Below, in pieces: positions 18,231 through 27,522 of a DNA stretch of 64,000 nucleotides. A program made the position numbers and the translations under genes. The notes under the pieces are model-generated. The model did no database searches and was not told the origin of the DNA. It worked only from the letters and a program-made list of their open reading frames with translations. Each line of letters opens with the position of its first letter. Within the stretch, counting starts at the first letter, position 1. The DNA comes from Sphingobacterium cellulitidis (GTDB taxonomy: Bacteria > Bacteroidota > Bacteroidia > Sphingobacteriales > Sphingobacteriaceae). The stretch lies in the NCBI GenBank assembly GCA_002245855.1, contig NOUX01000001.1, positions 620,001-684,000 of the forward strand, written 5' to 3'.

Positions 18231-18965
18231 ATGATTCTAAGAGCAGAACATTTAATCAAGAAATATAAGCAACGTACTGTCGTTAATGATGTTTCCTTTC
18301 ATGTAGAACAAGGAGAAATTGTTGGATTACTAGGGCCAAATGGAGCTGGTAAAACGACTTCATTTTACATGATTGTAGGATTGATTAAGCCAAATGATGG
18401 CCATGTTTACTTAGATGATTTGGAGATTACCCAAGACCCGATGTATAAGCGGGCGCAACGAGGAATTGGTTATTTGGCGCAGGAAGCCTCTGTATTCCGG
18501 AAGCTTTCGGTCGAGAATAATATCCTTGCTGTTCTTGAAATTCACTATCCGAATAAGGAAGAACGAAAGGCGAAACTGGAGGAGCTCTTGACGGAATTCA
18601 GTTTGCATAGAGTGCGAAAAAACCGCGGTGACTTATTATCCGGTGGTGAGCGTAGGCGGACCGAGATTGCTCGCGCCTTAGCTGCAAATCCACACTTTAT
18701 TCTTTTGGATGAGCCTTTTGCAGGGGTTGACCCGATTGCCGTGGAAGAAATCCAAACTATCGTTGCAAAACTTAAAACCAGAAATATCGGGATTCTTATT
18801 ACCGACCACAACGTTCAAGAAACCCTTTCTATTACAGATAGAGCCTACCTATTGACAGAAGGAAAAATCATGTTAACTGGTACGCCAGAAGAAATTGCGG
18901 ATAATGAACTTGCCCGTAAATTTTATTTGGGTAGACACTTCGAATTAAGACGTAAAAAATTCTAA
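18231..18965 (+). CDS. lptB: LPS export ABC transporter ATPase LptB
   Basis: Cytoplasmic ATPase that powers lipopolysaccharide extraction by LptFG. The 244 residues show Walker [10 protein letters not shown] at 35-43, the Q-loop YLAQEASVF, signature [15 protein letters not shown], Walker [14 protein letters not shown] and H-switch [10 protein letters not shown], with the LptB-like C-terminal [18 protein letters not shown]. It sits between recJ and a GH3-family gene in the same direction. A permease of the complex (LptG-like) is encoded elsewhere in the window at 61538-62623. Confidence 0.95.
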   Translation: MILRAEHLIKKYKQRTVVNDVSFHVEQGEIVGLLGPNGAGKTTSFYMIVGLIKPNDGHVYLDDLEITQDPMYKRAQRGIGYLAQEASVFRKLSVENNILAVLEIHYPNKEERKAKLEELLTEFSLHRVRKNRGDLLSGGERRRTEIARALAANPHFILLDEPFAGVDPIAVEEIQTIVAKLKTRNIGILITDHNVQETLSITDRAYLLTEGKIMLTGTPEEIADNELARKFYLGRHFELRRKKF

Positions 18966-18989
18966 AAACCTAAATATCCTGAATACCCT

Positions 18990-20507
18990 ATGGCTTTATT
19001 GAATTCTCTTTTTACTTGGATAATGAAAAAGCGGATGCATCAGATTGATTTGTTCATGAAGTATCCCCATGATGTTCAAGATGAGTGGTTTCAAAGCCTT
19101 ATTTCAGCTGCAGAAGCAACAGAATGGGGGAAAAAATATGGTTATAATAGCATCTATACTCCCGAAGAATACAAGAATCGGGTTCCGATCCAGGATTATG
19201 ATGATATTAAAGGCTATGTGGACCGGATGATCAAGGGCGAACAGAATATATTATGGCCTTCAGATATTAAATGGTTTGCGAAATCTTCAGGAACTACCTC
19301 TGACCGAAGTAAGTTTATTCCTGTTAGCATTGAATCTTTGGAAGAATGTCATTACCAAGGTGGTAAGGATATGCTTTCGATTTTTTGTCATAACAAACCC
19401 GAGAATAAGGTTTTTATGGGTAAATCGGTGGTTATCGGAGGATCTTCCCAGATCAATAACTTTAGCCCTGATTCCTACTATGGAGATTTATCTTCCATCC
19501 TTATCCGAAATCTTCCATTTTGGGCAGAATTTAAACGAACTCCAAATATTGAGGTTACTTTAAACCCCAACTTTGAAGAGAAAATAGAGCAAATCGCTCA
19601 AATTACCATCAAAGAAAACGTAACGAGTTTAGCAGGTGTGCCGACTTGGAACATGGTCATGGCGAACCGAATCCTTGAAATCACAGGCAAAGACAACCTT
19701 TTGGAGGTTTGGCCAAATTTAGAATTCTACAGTCATGGAGGTGTGAGCTTCAGACCGTATCGAGAGCAATTCAAAAAGCTAATCCCTTCGGACAACATGT
19801 ACTATCTGGAGAACTATAATGCTTCAGAAGGTTATTTTGGCCTTCAGGACCGTTCTGATTCTGAGGATCTGCTGTTAATGTTGGATTATGGAATTTACTA
19901 CGAATTCTTGCCGATGGATCAAATCCATGAAGAAAACCCAAAAACATTGTGTTTGCATGAAGTGGAATTAGGCAAGAACTATGCTTTGATTATTTCTACC
20001 AATGCAGGGCTTTGGCGGTATAAAATCGGAGATACCATTAAATTCACCTCACTTTCCCCATATCGTTTTCAAATTTCAGGAAGAACCAAGCAATACATCA
20101 ATACCTTTGGTGAAGAAGTCATTGTAGATAATGCCGATCAGGCTTTAGAAGTCGCTTGTAAAGCAACAGGAGCTACGATTCAAGATTATACAGCAGGACC
20201 GGTATATTTCAATGATAAAACTGCCGGTGCACATGAGTGGATTATTGAATTTGAGCAAGAACCCGATAACTTCCAACGATTTGGAGAAATCTTAGATGCA
20301 ACCCTTCGAGAGATAAATTCGGATTATGATGCAAAACGATATAAAAACATGGCACTTTCCTTCCCGATAATACATCAAGCTAGGAAAGGTAGTTTCTATA
20401 TGTGGATGAAAAGTAGGGGTAAATTAGGCGGTCAGAATAAGGTGCCTCGCCTTGCTAATAACAGGGAATACTTAGACCCACTCTTAAAGTTAATCCAAGC
20501 TTCTTAA
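18990..20507 (+). CDS. GH3 auxin-responsive-promoter family protein (acyl-adenylating enzyme)
   Basis: Member of the GH3 branch of adenylate-forming enzymes, which in plants join amino acids to jasmonate or auxin. The bacterial substrate is unknown. The 505 residues contain WFAKSSGTTSDRSKFIPVS (phosphate-binding loop), SHGGVSFRPYREQFK, YYLENYNASEGYFGLQ (acyl/ATP site), and a C-terminal domain with YKIGDTIKFTS and FQISGRTKQYINTFGEEV. Length and order match complete bacterial members. It starts 24 bases after lptB, so the two are probably cotranscribed. Confidence 0.9.
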   Translation: MALLNSLFTWIMKKRMHQIDLFMKYPHDVQDEWFQSLISAAEATEWGKKYGYNSIYTPEEYKNRVPIQDYDDIKGYVDRMIKGEQNILWPSDIKWFAKSSGTTSDRSKFIPVSIESLEECHYQGGKDMLSIFCHNKPENKVFMGKSVVIGGSSQINNFSPDSYYGDLSSILIRNLPFWAEFKRTPNIEVTLNPNFEEKIEQIAQITIKENVTSLAGVPTWNMVMANRILEITGKDNLLEVWPNLEFYSHGGVSFRPYREQFKKLIPSDNMYYLENYNASEGYFGLQDRSDSEDLLLMLDYGIYYEFLPMDQIHEENPKTLCLHEVELGKNYALIISTNAGLWRYKIGDTIKFTSLSPYRFQISGRTKQYINTFGEEVIVDNADQALEVACKATGATIQDYTAGPVYFNDKTAGAHEWIIEFEQEPDNFQRFGEILDATLREINSDYDAKRYKNMALSFPIIHQARKGSFYMWMKSRGKLGGQNKVPRLANNREYLDPLLKLIQAS

Positions 20508-20562
20508 TAGCTATTGCTTAGCCAATTTGGCTATGCTTTGTTTCAATCGTCCCAATGTGAAA
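20508..20562 (+). terminator. weak palindromic hairpin after the GH3 gene
   Basis: TAGCCAA at 20519-20525 and TTGGCTA at 20527-20533 form a short palindromic stem followed by TGCTTTG. It could end the recJ-lptB-GH3 transcript, but the T tract is poor. Confidence 0.3.
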
Positions 20563-20673
20563 TTAGGGACGAATTGCTGTTTTATATAGGTAGATAAAAA
20601 AACCTAGGATAAATTTCCATACTCCTACTGTCGGAGCGGCTTGAGCATTTAAATCAGTCGATTCTCTTTCCAT
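20563..20673 (-). CDS. possible 36-residue membrane peptide
   Basis: A 37-codon ORF from the ATG at 20673 to the stop at 20563-20565. The product starts with a polar part (MERESTDLNAQAAPTVG) and ends with a hydrophobic helix (VWKFILGFFIYLYKTAIRP). A hairpin, TCGTCCC at 20547-20553 with GGGACGA at 20566-20572, spans the stop codon. I do not recognise it. The amino acid pattern is more protein-like than other short ORFs in this AT-rich gap, but length alone could be chance. Confidence 0.3.
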   Translation of the reverse strand: MERESTDLNAQAAPTVGVWKFILGFFIYLYKTAIRP

Positions 20674-20783
20674 TTTTTGGATTTGTTAGTTAAACCTTTA
20701 ATTACATGCCTTTTAATTTTTGAAAAAAAGAGTAGAATGAATATCGACGTCCTTAAAAATTTAGCACATCCATTATCCCCTCT

Positions 20784-21086
20784 TTATAACGCCAATAATT
20801 GGTTCGTTCTCCTTTTCATTTGCTTGCTAAAAAGCATAAGCCCTAATCCAAATATTGTACCGAGAAATAAAATTGGTAAGAAATCCTTTAACAATCGATT
20901 TCAGCAGTTTCTCAGTATAGCAAACTGTATACAGTTATGGATAGGAAAACATACATATTTCATTTTAAATAAAATAGCCTGATTAATAAGAAATACAGGA
21001 ACAAATGGAAGGAATATGAAATAGGAATCATTAATAATCCAGAATTCAATAAAGCTTTTAATATTTTTCCCTAAATTGCACAGCAA
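20784..21086 (-). pseudogene. decayed membrane-protein gene with in-frame TGA
   Basis: The minus strand reads as about 61 codons from 21086 with a hydrophobic segment (DSYFIFLPFVPVFLINQAILF). It meets a TGA at 20901-20903 and continues in the same frame for 38 more codons with a second hydrophobic segment (DFLPILFLGTIFGLGLMLFSK) and a basic tail, QMKRRTNQLLAL. Two membrane-like halves separated by one stop suggest a remnant of a small membrane protein. No family was recognised. A sequencing error at the TGA would give one intact 100-residue protein. Confidence 0.3.
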
Positions 21087-21103
21087 TAAATATTCTTTTT
21101 GAT

Positions 21104-22174
21104 ATGAGTGCCATAGAAAATTTCACTATTCAAGTAGAGCCTACACAACAATCAAGAATTTCACAAGTAGACTTTGATAATTTAGTATTTGGTAAAATAA
21201 TGTCGGACCATATGTTGGTTGCCAATTATGACAACGGACAATGGGAAGATGTAAAAATTGTACCCTACGGAAACCTGAGTGTTAGCCCATCGATGTCAGC
21301 TTTACATTATGGACAAGCCATTTTTGAAGGTATTAAAGGTTATAAATTTCAGGATGGTACAGTAAGTATCTTCCGTCCGGACAAAAACTGGGAGCGTTTT
21401 AATAAATCCGCCAGCAGGTTAGAGATGCCAGAAGTCCCTGAGGAGATTTTCATGGATGGATTGAAAAAATTATTAGATGTAGATCGCAATTGGATTCCTT
21501 CGAAAGAAGGAACAGCCTTATACATCCGTCCATTTATGTTCGGGACTGAAGCTGCTCTAGGAGTACATCCATCGAAATCTTATCAATTTATTATTATTAC
21601 CTGTCCTGTTGGAGCATATTATAGCAAACCAATCAGTTTAAAAGTAGAAACTCATTATACACGTGCTGCTGAAGGTGGTGTTGGATTTTCTAAAAATGCT
21701 GGTAATTATGCACTTTCCCTATATCCTACTCAGTTGGCGAACAACGAAGGCTATGATCAAATTATGTGGACAGATGCATTGGAACACAAATACATCGAGG
21801 AAGCTGGTACAGCAAACTTAATCTTCCGTATCGGAGATACTATTATTACCCCTCATGGTGACACAATCTTACATGGTGTAACCAGAAGAACCATTATGGA
21901 ACTTGCGGAAAAATGGGGTTATAAAGCTGAACAAAGAAAAGTATCTGTTCAAGAGCTATTGGAAGGTATTGAAGCAGGAACAGTAACCGAAGCATTCGCT
22001 GCAGGTACAGCTGCTACCATTACCCATATTGATAGAATTGGATTTAATGGTCAAGATTATAAATTACCTCCGGTTGAAGGACGTGAGTTCTCTAATAAAG
22101 TACTTGCCTACTTGAACGATTTAAGATATGGTAAAATTGAGGATCCATTTGGATGGAACTTCATTGTTAAATAA
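21104..22174 (+). CDS. ilvE: branched-chain amino acid aminotransferase
   Basis: PLP enzyme for the last step of leucine, isoleucine and valine synthesis and the first step of their breakdown. The 356 residues match the class IV BCAT group: HYGQAIFEGIKGYKF, LYIRPFMFGTEAALGVHPS, GVGFSKNAGNYALSLYPTQ with the probable Schiff-base Lys197, EAGTANLIFRIGD and VTEAFAAGTAATITHI. It has no other genes in its unit and is followed by a strong terminator. Confidence 0.95.
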   Translation: MSAIENFTIQVEPTQQSRISQVDFDNLVFGKIMSDHMLVANYDNGQWEDVKIVPYGNLSVSPSMSALHYGQAIFEGIKGYKFQDGTVSIFRPDKNWERFNKSASRLEMPEVPEEIFMDGLKKLLDVDRNWIPSKEGTALYIRPFMFGTEAALGVHPSKSYQFIIITCPVGAYYSKPISLKVETHYTRAAEGGVGFSKNAGNYALSLYPTQLANNEGYDQIMWTDALEHKYIEEAGTANLIFRIGDTIITPHGDTILHGVTRRTIMELAEKWGYKAEQRKVSVQELLEGIEAGTVTEAFAAGTAATITHIDRIGFNGQDYKLPPVEGREFSNKVLAYLNDLRYGKIEDPFGWNFIVK

Positions 22175-22195
22175 ATTAAAGATTTTCATCTTCAT

Positions 22196-22224
22196 AAAAA
22201 GACCATCAAATTGATGGTCTTTTT
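22196..22224 (+). terminator. intrinsic terminator of ilvE
   Basis: AAAAAGACCATC pairs with GATGGTCTTTTT around a short A/T loop. The pairing can extend to AAAAAGACCATCAA with TTGATGGTCTTTTT, and T residues continue to 22226. Confidence 0.88.
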
Positions 22225-22349
22225 TTATTTATAAAAACGCCTGTTTTTAAGCGACTTAAACCAATAATAAGAAAATTCAAATTTTTAATTAATAAGGAAA
22301 TCAAATCTCCAATTTCCTTGAAAATAATATGTAAATATCGTCTAGGCTC

Positions 22350-22383
22350 AATCGTTTTCGTAAGTAACACAAACGTTTGTGTT
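22350..22383 (+). promoter_or_regulatory. composite operator upstream of the susC-susD pair (LacI-type palindrome)
   Basis: AATCGTTTTCGTAA at 22350-22363 is followed by a perfect 18-base palindrome, AACACAAACGTTTGTGTT (22366-22383), centred on CG as LacI-family operators usually are. The core CAAACGTTTG starts exactly 20 bases after AATCGTTT. The same arrangement is found before the other susC at 60568-60597. It lies about 90 bases upstream of the susC ATG. TAACTTTC at 22409-22416 is one base off a -7 promoter box. Confidence 0.6.
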
Positions 22384-22472
22384 GAGTGGTCATTCTTTCA
22401 TTCTTAAATAACTTTCCTACCATTATTGCGAAATAGCCAAATAACTCTTAACAACTATTGATCAGAAATGAA

Positions 22473-25400
22473 ATGAACAAAAATCACTACTTTACTAAAG
22501 TGAGGTGGTCTAAAGCATTTATTCATTTAGCTTTATTATCACCCTCGCTACTCTTCGCAACCGCAACATTCGGGAATGAAGGGAAAATTGAAATTTCGCG
22601 TAATTACGCAAATATTACATTTAACAAATCATTACAAACCGAAGTATCTGGAACTGTAAAAGACAAAGATGGCAATCCGCTTTCAGGCGTAACTGTTACT
22701 GTCCAAAATGAGAACAAAAGCACCTCAACAGATGCAAATGGTAAATTCAGCATTGCTGTTTCAAGCAGCTCGTCCGTTTTAAGTTTTTCGTTTATTGGAT
22801 ATACAACGAAGAGCGTATCGGCATCTAATGCTAAAAATGTGATCTTGGACTCCTCTGAAGATGTATTGGATGAAGTTGTCGTTGTAGGATATGGTACCCA
22901 AAAGAAATCGCATTTAACGAGTGCTGTATCACAGGTTGACCCTAAAGTTCTACAAAACAGACCCTCTCCAACCATTACGAATATGCTTCAAGGCGCTGCA
23001 CCAGGATTGGTTGTTACCAGAAATTCAGGTAGACCAGGCGGCCAAGGATTGAACATCTCCGTCCGTGGGGAAACTTCAGCTAACGGTTCGGTGTCACCAC
23101 TTGTCGTTATCGACGGAGTGATCAGTTCTGAAGAAACATTTGTTGCCTTAAATCCGAGTGACGTAGAGAATATCAGCATCTTGAAAGATGGTGGTGCGAC
23201 AGCAATCTATGGAGCGGCGTCTTCAGGAGGTGTGATTTTAGTAACCACCAAAAAAGGTAAATCAGGAAAAGGTAGAATCTCTCTTTCCAGTAATTTAGGG
23301 ATTCAAAGACCTGGATCAATGCCAGACAGACTTTCCTTGATCGATGAAATGAATTATGTTAACCTAGCACGTAAAAATGCAGGAATCGCCGAGGAATATA
23401 ACGAAGAGGATTTAAATTATGCAGTTAATGGTCCTACATTCGTTTTAGGATCAAACGACCTATGGAGAACTTATAACCAAGAGAATATCTTGGATCAAGT
23501 CATTCAAAAGAAATACAATATCTACAACAACAATATCCAGTTCACTGGGGGTAGTGAAAAGATTACCTATATGGCATCATTGGGAAATATGGCCCAAAAT
23601 GGTATGTTCAAAGTAGGTGATGATAAATTTTCAAGAATCAATGCAAGGGCAAATATTTCAGCACAAGTGACTGATTATTTGAAATTGGATGTTGGAAATG
23701 CATTCATTAATCAAAAAACTGATAACCCTCAGGATGGAGGCTATTCTATTGACGGTGGGGGTAACTCTATTTTACGTCAGTTTTATTCCTCTAGAATGAG
23801 ATTCCCTATCTATAACGAAGATGGAACTTATTATAGAAGTGGAACATCTTCAGCATTTGGTTATGCATTGATGAAAGATGGTGGTTTTAATGATGATTTA
23901 AAAAGAACTTACTTCAATAACGTTACAGCAACGGTCAATAATTTAGTAAAAGGATTAGAGGTTAGGTTGATGTATAGCCGAGAAAGTATCGATCTACAAA
24001 ACCGTAACTTCAGAAGGACTGTAGATTACTATTCAGGGCCAACAGCAAAAAGTAAAACGCAGTTAAACAACCCTAATTCCTACTCAATCACGAATTATAA
24101 AACGCTGAAGCAAAATGTGCAGGCCTTAGTTGATTATGACCTTACAATTGCTGAAAACCATAATTTCCATGTATTGGGAGGTTATCAGTTCTATGATCAC
24201 GATTATCAATATATTACGGCTTCTACGAAAAACTTATATGTAAATGACAGCCCTAGCTTAAACTTTACTTCAGACCCATTGAATAAATCGCATAATCAAG
24301 GGGCGCAAAGAGAGAAAGTACAATCCTTTTTTGGACGTTTCAACTATAATTACAAAGAAAAATACCTTTTTGAAGCTACTTTCCGTAGTGATGAAAGTTC
24401 AAGATTGTCGCCAGATATTAGAAGGAAAGTATTCCCTTCATACTCCGTAGGATGGAATGTTGCTAAGGAGGAATGGTTCCAAGGAGCAACACCTTTTATC
24501 AATGAGTTAAAACCAAGAATCTCATGGGGTAAAGTGGGTTCAAAAATCGGAGTTGGATTCTATGATTACATTGCACAATTGAGTACAAATTCAAACTTAT
24601 TGTTGAATGACATTAAGCAGACCTACTTATACCAGTCTGCAATTCCTGCTCAGGCAATCACCTGGGAAACCATTGAAACGCGAAACTTAGGTCTTGATTT
24701 CAGCTTGTTAAATCGCAAATTATTTGGATCTTTTGATTACTATCAAAAGTATAACAACAACATGTTGGTTAGCTTAAGTTTACCAGCAACACTTGGTATA
24801 GCAATTCCAAAGTCAAACGATGGTAGGTTAAAAACTTGGGGATGGGAAGCCAGCCTTGGTTATAGAGACCAGGTAGGTGATTTCAACTATAATGTCGGTG
24901 TGAGTTTAGCGGATAACAAAAACAGACTTATCCATTATGGCGGAGCAAACAACGTAGTCTACACAGGTTCAAATAAATTAGTTGAAGGTTATGCAATGAA
25001 TTCAGTTTGGGTTTATAAAACCGATGGTTATTTCCAATCCGAAGGTGAATTGCAAAACGCTCCTAGCTACGCACAATTTATCAACAAAAATGGAGTACCA
25101 GGCCTAGGTGATGTAAAATACATAGACCTTAATGGCGATGGTAAAATCACTCCAGGAGGAAATACTCTAGGTGATACAGGGGATTTAATTTATTTAGGAG
25201 ACACAAATCCAAGGTATCAGTTTGGGATCAACGCCTATTTAGGATATAAGAATTTCGACTTTTCATTTTTCATCCAAGGGATTGGTAAACGTCTTTTAAA
25301 ACCAAGCAATGAGTTGATTCAACCGCAATTATATTCTTGGTATCTACCAATGGATTTCCAAATGGATTACTGGACTGAAGACAATAGAAATGCGGCTTTC

Positions 25401-25697
25401 CCAAGACCATTTTTAGAAGGTAGCCACAACTTCCAAAATTCAGATAAATGGTATTTAAGTGGAGCATATGCTAGATTAAAGAATGTTCAATTGGGCTATT
25501 CTTTATCAAAAACACAATTTGCAAAACTTCCATTTGAGCGAGTACGCCTTTATGTGTCTGCTGAAGACCTTCTAACTGTTTCAAAATTAGGAGTATTCAA
25601 AGGAGCAATTGACCCGGAAATTAGACCAGAGGATGGCAAGGTATCACCTTACCCATTTGCAACAACGGTTTCATTTGGATTGAATATCGATTTATAA
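22473..25697 (+). CDS. SusC/RagA-family TonB-dependent receptor
   Basis: Outer membrane glycan importer, 1074 residues from the ATG at 22473. An in-frame TTG at 22458 is less likely. Order: signal peptide to about residue 35, carboxypeptidase-regulatory-like domain (VSGTVKDKDGNPLSGVTVTV, FIGYTTKSV), linker LDEVVVVGYGTQKKSHLTSAV, plug (NMLQGAAPGLVV, NISVRGETS, PLVVIDGV, ILKDGGATAIYGAASSGGVILV) and 22-strand barrel ending in a family-typical VSFGLNIDL. susD follows after 10 bases. The convergent neighbours are a fucosidase and a GH2 galactosidase, so a fucosylated galactoside is a reasonable guess for the ligand. Confidence 0.95.
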   Translation: MNKNHYFTKVRWSKAFIHLALLSPSLLFATATFGNEGKIEISRNYANITFNKSLQTEVSGTVKDKDGNPLSGVTVTVQNENKSTSTDANGKFSIAVSSSSSVLSFSFIGYTTKSVSASNAKNVILDSSEDVLDEVVVVGYGTQKKSHLTSAVSQVDPKVLQNRPSPTITNMLQGAAPGLVVTRNSGRPGGQGLNISVRGETSANGSVSPLVVIDGVISSEETFVALNPSDVENISILKDGGATAIYGAASSGGVILVTTKKGKSGKGRISLSSNLGIQRPGSMPDRLSLIDEMNYVNLARKNAGIAEEYNEEDLNYAVNGPTFVLGSNDLWRTYNQENILDQVIQKKYNIYNNNIQFTGGSEKITYMASLGNMAQNGMFKVGDDKFSRINARANISAQVTDYLKLDVGNAFINQKTDNPQDGGYSIDGGGNSILRQFYSSRMRFPIYNEDGTYYRSGTSSAFGYALMKDGGFNDDLKRTYFNNVTATVNNLVKGLEVRLMYSRESIDLQNRNFRRTVDYYSGPTAKSKTQLNNPNSYSITNYKTLKQNVQALVDYDLTIAENHNFHVLGGYQFYDHDYQYITASTKNLYVNDSPSLNFTSDPLNKSHNQGAQREKVQSFFGRFNYNYKEKYLFEATFRSDESSRLSPDIRRKVFPSYSVGWNVAKEEWFQGATPFINELKPRISWGKVGSKIGVGFYDYIAQLSTNSNLLLNDIKQTYLYQSAIPAQAITWETIETRNLGLDFSLLNRKLFGSFDYYQKYNNNMLVSLSLPATLGIAIPKSNDGRLKTWGWEASLGYRDQVGDFNYNVGVSLADNKNRLIHYGGANNVVYTGSNKLVEGYAMNSVWVYKTDGYFQSEGELQNAPSYAQFINKNGVPGLGDVKYIDLNGDGKITPGGNTLGDTGDLIYLGDTNPRYQFGINAYLGYKNFDFSFFIQGIGKRLLKPSNELIQPQLYSWYLPMDFQMDYWTEDNRNAAFPRPFLEGSHNFQNSDKWYLSGAYARLKNVQLGYSLSKTQFAKLPFERVRLYVSAEDLLTVSKLGVFKGAIDPEIRPEDGKVSPYPFATTVSFGLNIDL

Positions 25698-25707
25698 GAT
25701 TGAAATT

Positions 25708-27444
25708 ATGAAAAAGAGATTTATTTATTTAATTATAGGATCCTTGATCTTTACAGGGATCAGTTCATGTGATGTCAACGAAATTCCAGAGACTAGCATG
25801 AATGACGGAAATTACTGGAATACAGTCAGTGATTTAAGAATGGCAGCAAACTACTTCTACACGACTCTTCCAGGCTTAACTTCAGGAGATGTATCGGAGG
25901 ATGTCTGGTCAAGTTATGGATATTCCAATAGCGGATCGGGAACAGGAATTAGTGATGGGTCAAGAGCTACTCCTCCGACAAGTGGAGATTACAATTATTA
26001 TGGAATCTTCCAAGCCAACAAATTAATCGAAAATGCTCCTAAAGTCCTTGAAAAAGGAGCTGCTGAGACGGAAGTAAATTGGTATATCGGCGAAGCTCAC
26101 TTCTTCCGTGCAACTTTTTATTACGAAATGTTCAAGCGCTTCGGAGGGGTTCCAATGATTACAAAAACCCTTAAAATCGGTGATCCCGAGGTATTCTCTG
26201 CTAGAGCTTCTCGCGCTGAAATCCTTGATTTAATCTTAAAGGATATAGATGTTGCCATCCAATACTTGAGATCAAGCAGCGAGTTGGTATCAGCCAAAGA
26301 ATATGGTCGTATTTCAAAAACTGCTGCCCTTGCTTTTAAAGCTAGAGTAGCATTATTTGAAGGAACTAGAGAGAAATTCCATAAATACGGGGATGCTAAA
26401 AAACATTTAACCATTGCTAGGGATGCAGCAAAGGAAGTAATGGATTCCAAACAACACTCCTTATTCACTCAGGCGAAGACTGGATCTAAAGGTGAAAGAA
26501 CAGATGATGCTTATTTTAACCTATTCCAATTGGCAGGTGAAGGGTCAGCAAACAAGGAAAATATCATTGTTAGACAATATGGTGTAAACCGTGAGAATAG
26601 TGTAACCAGCACTGCGGTACAACGCTATTATGAAGGTAGCAATATCCTTCCTACGCAGAACTTTGTTGACAATTACTTGATGGCAGATGGTCTTCCAATT
26701 ACGAAGTCTAAGTTATATGTGGAGCCTAATAAGGACATGAAATATATAGAGTATTTCAATAAAAAAGATCCACGGATGAGCTTCACTCTTTTCAAACCAG
26801 GTGATGAATTTATCTCAAGTAGTAACTATACCCTTCCTAACCCTAGACAACATCGCAGTGGTTATGGAATCCGTAAATATGCAAACAAGGAATTCTGGAA
26901 TCTACAGTCTTCATTTATTGACAAACCAGTTTTGAGATATGCTGAGGTATTATTAATCTACGCAGAAGCAACCTACGAACTAAATGAAAGCATTACTGAT
27001 GCAGATCTAGATCTTACCATCAATTTATTAAGAGGTCGTTTACCTCAAATAAATATCGGTACGGCAGGACAACCTAACTTTGTTGATATGCCAAAATTGA
27101 GCAATCAATTTGTCAATACAAACACCTTGAACATGAGAGAGGAAATCCGTCGTGAAAGACTGGTAGAATTGGCTTATGAAGGGTTTGCCTATTGGGATCT
27201 GATTCGTTGGAAAACAGCAGAGATTGAAATGAAAAAACCTTTAATGGGAAGTTATTTATTTAGTGAATTCTTAAATAACTCAGGAGAAAAATGGTCAGCA
27301 ACAACTCCAGTAGATAGCAAGGGAAATATTATTCTTCAAGACGCTAAGCTAAGGAAGTTCGACCCCGAGAAAGATTATTTATGGCCTATTCCAACTCAGG
27401 AAATCGCAATAAATAATAAAATCGAGCAAAATCCTAAATGGTAA
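25708..27444 (+). CDS. RagB/SusD-family glycan-binding outer membrane lipoprotein
   Basis: Surface lipoprotein lid that captures ligand for the SusC barrel encoded just upstream. The 578 residues begin with a lipoprotein signal (MKKRFIYLIIGSLIFTGISSC, lipid Cys21). SusD features follow: an N-terminal TPR-rich half with AANYFYTTLPGL and EAHFFRATFYYEMFKRFGGVPMI, then VLRYAEVLLIYAEATYELN, REEIRRERLVELAYEGFAYWDLIRW, and a C-terminal LWPIPTQEIAINNKIEQNPKW. A strong terminator follows. Confidence 0.95.
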   Translation: MKKRFIYLIIGSLIFTGISSCDVNEIPETSMNDGNYWNTVSDLRMAANYFYTTLPGLTSGDVSEDVWSSYGYSNSGSGTGISDGSRATPPTSGDYNYYGIFQANKLIENAPKVLEKGAAETEVNWYIGEAHFFRATFYYEMFKRFGGVPMITKTLKIGDPEVFSARASRAEILDLILKDIDVAIQYLRSSSELVSAKEYGRISKTAALAFKARVALFEGTREKFHKYGDAKKHLTIARDAAKEVMDSKQHSLFTQAKTGSKGERTDDAYFNLFQLAGEGSANKENIIVRQYGVNRENSVTSTAVQRYYEGSNILPTQNFVDNYLMADGLPITKSKLYVEPNKDMKYIEYFNKKDPRMSFTLFKPGDEFISSSNYTLPNPRQHRSGYGIRKYANKEFWNLQSSFIDKPVLRYAEVLLIYAEATYELNESITDADLDLTINLLRGRLPQINIGTAGQPNFVDMPKLSNQFVNTNTLNMREEIRRERLVELAYEGFAYWDLIRWKTAEIEMKKPLMGSYLFSEFLNNSGEKWSATTPVDSKGNIILQDAKLRKFDPEKDYLWPIPTQEIAINNKIEQNPKW

Positions 27445-27464
27445 AATTGTAATAGAAAAGAAAT

Positions 27465-27496
27465 CGGCTGTTCAAATGAACAGCCGGTTTTTTTTT
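27465..27496 (+). terminator. intrinsic terminator after susD
   Basis: CGGCTGTTCA pairs perfectly with TGAACAGCCG around AA, followed by G and nine T. It separates the susCD transcript from the convergent fucosidase gene. Confidence 0.92.
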
Positions 27497-27522
27497 ACTT
27501 AATAAATATTTATAATTACTCT

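Noticed and set aside
20677..20982. 101-codon plus-strand ORF in the gap before ilvE
   Set aside because: It begins at a non-ATG codon, has no recognised domain, and the minus strand of the same region gives the more protein-like membrane segments.
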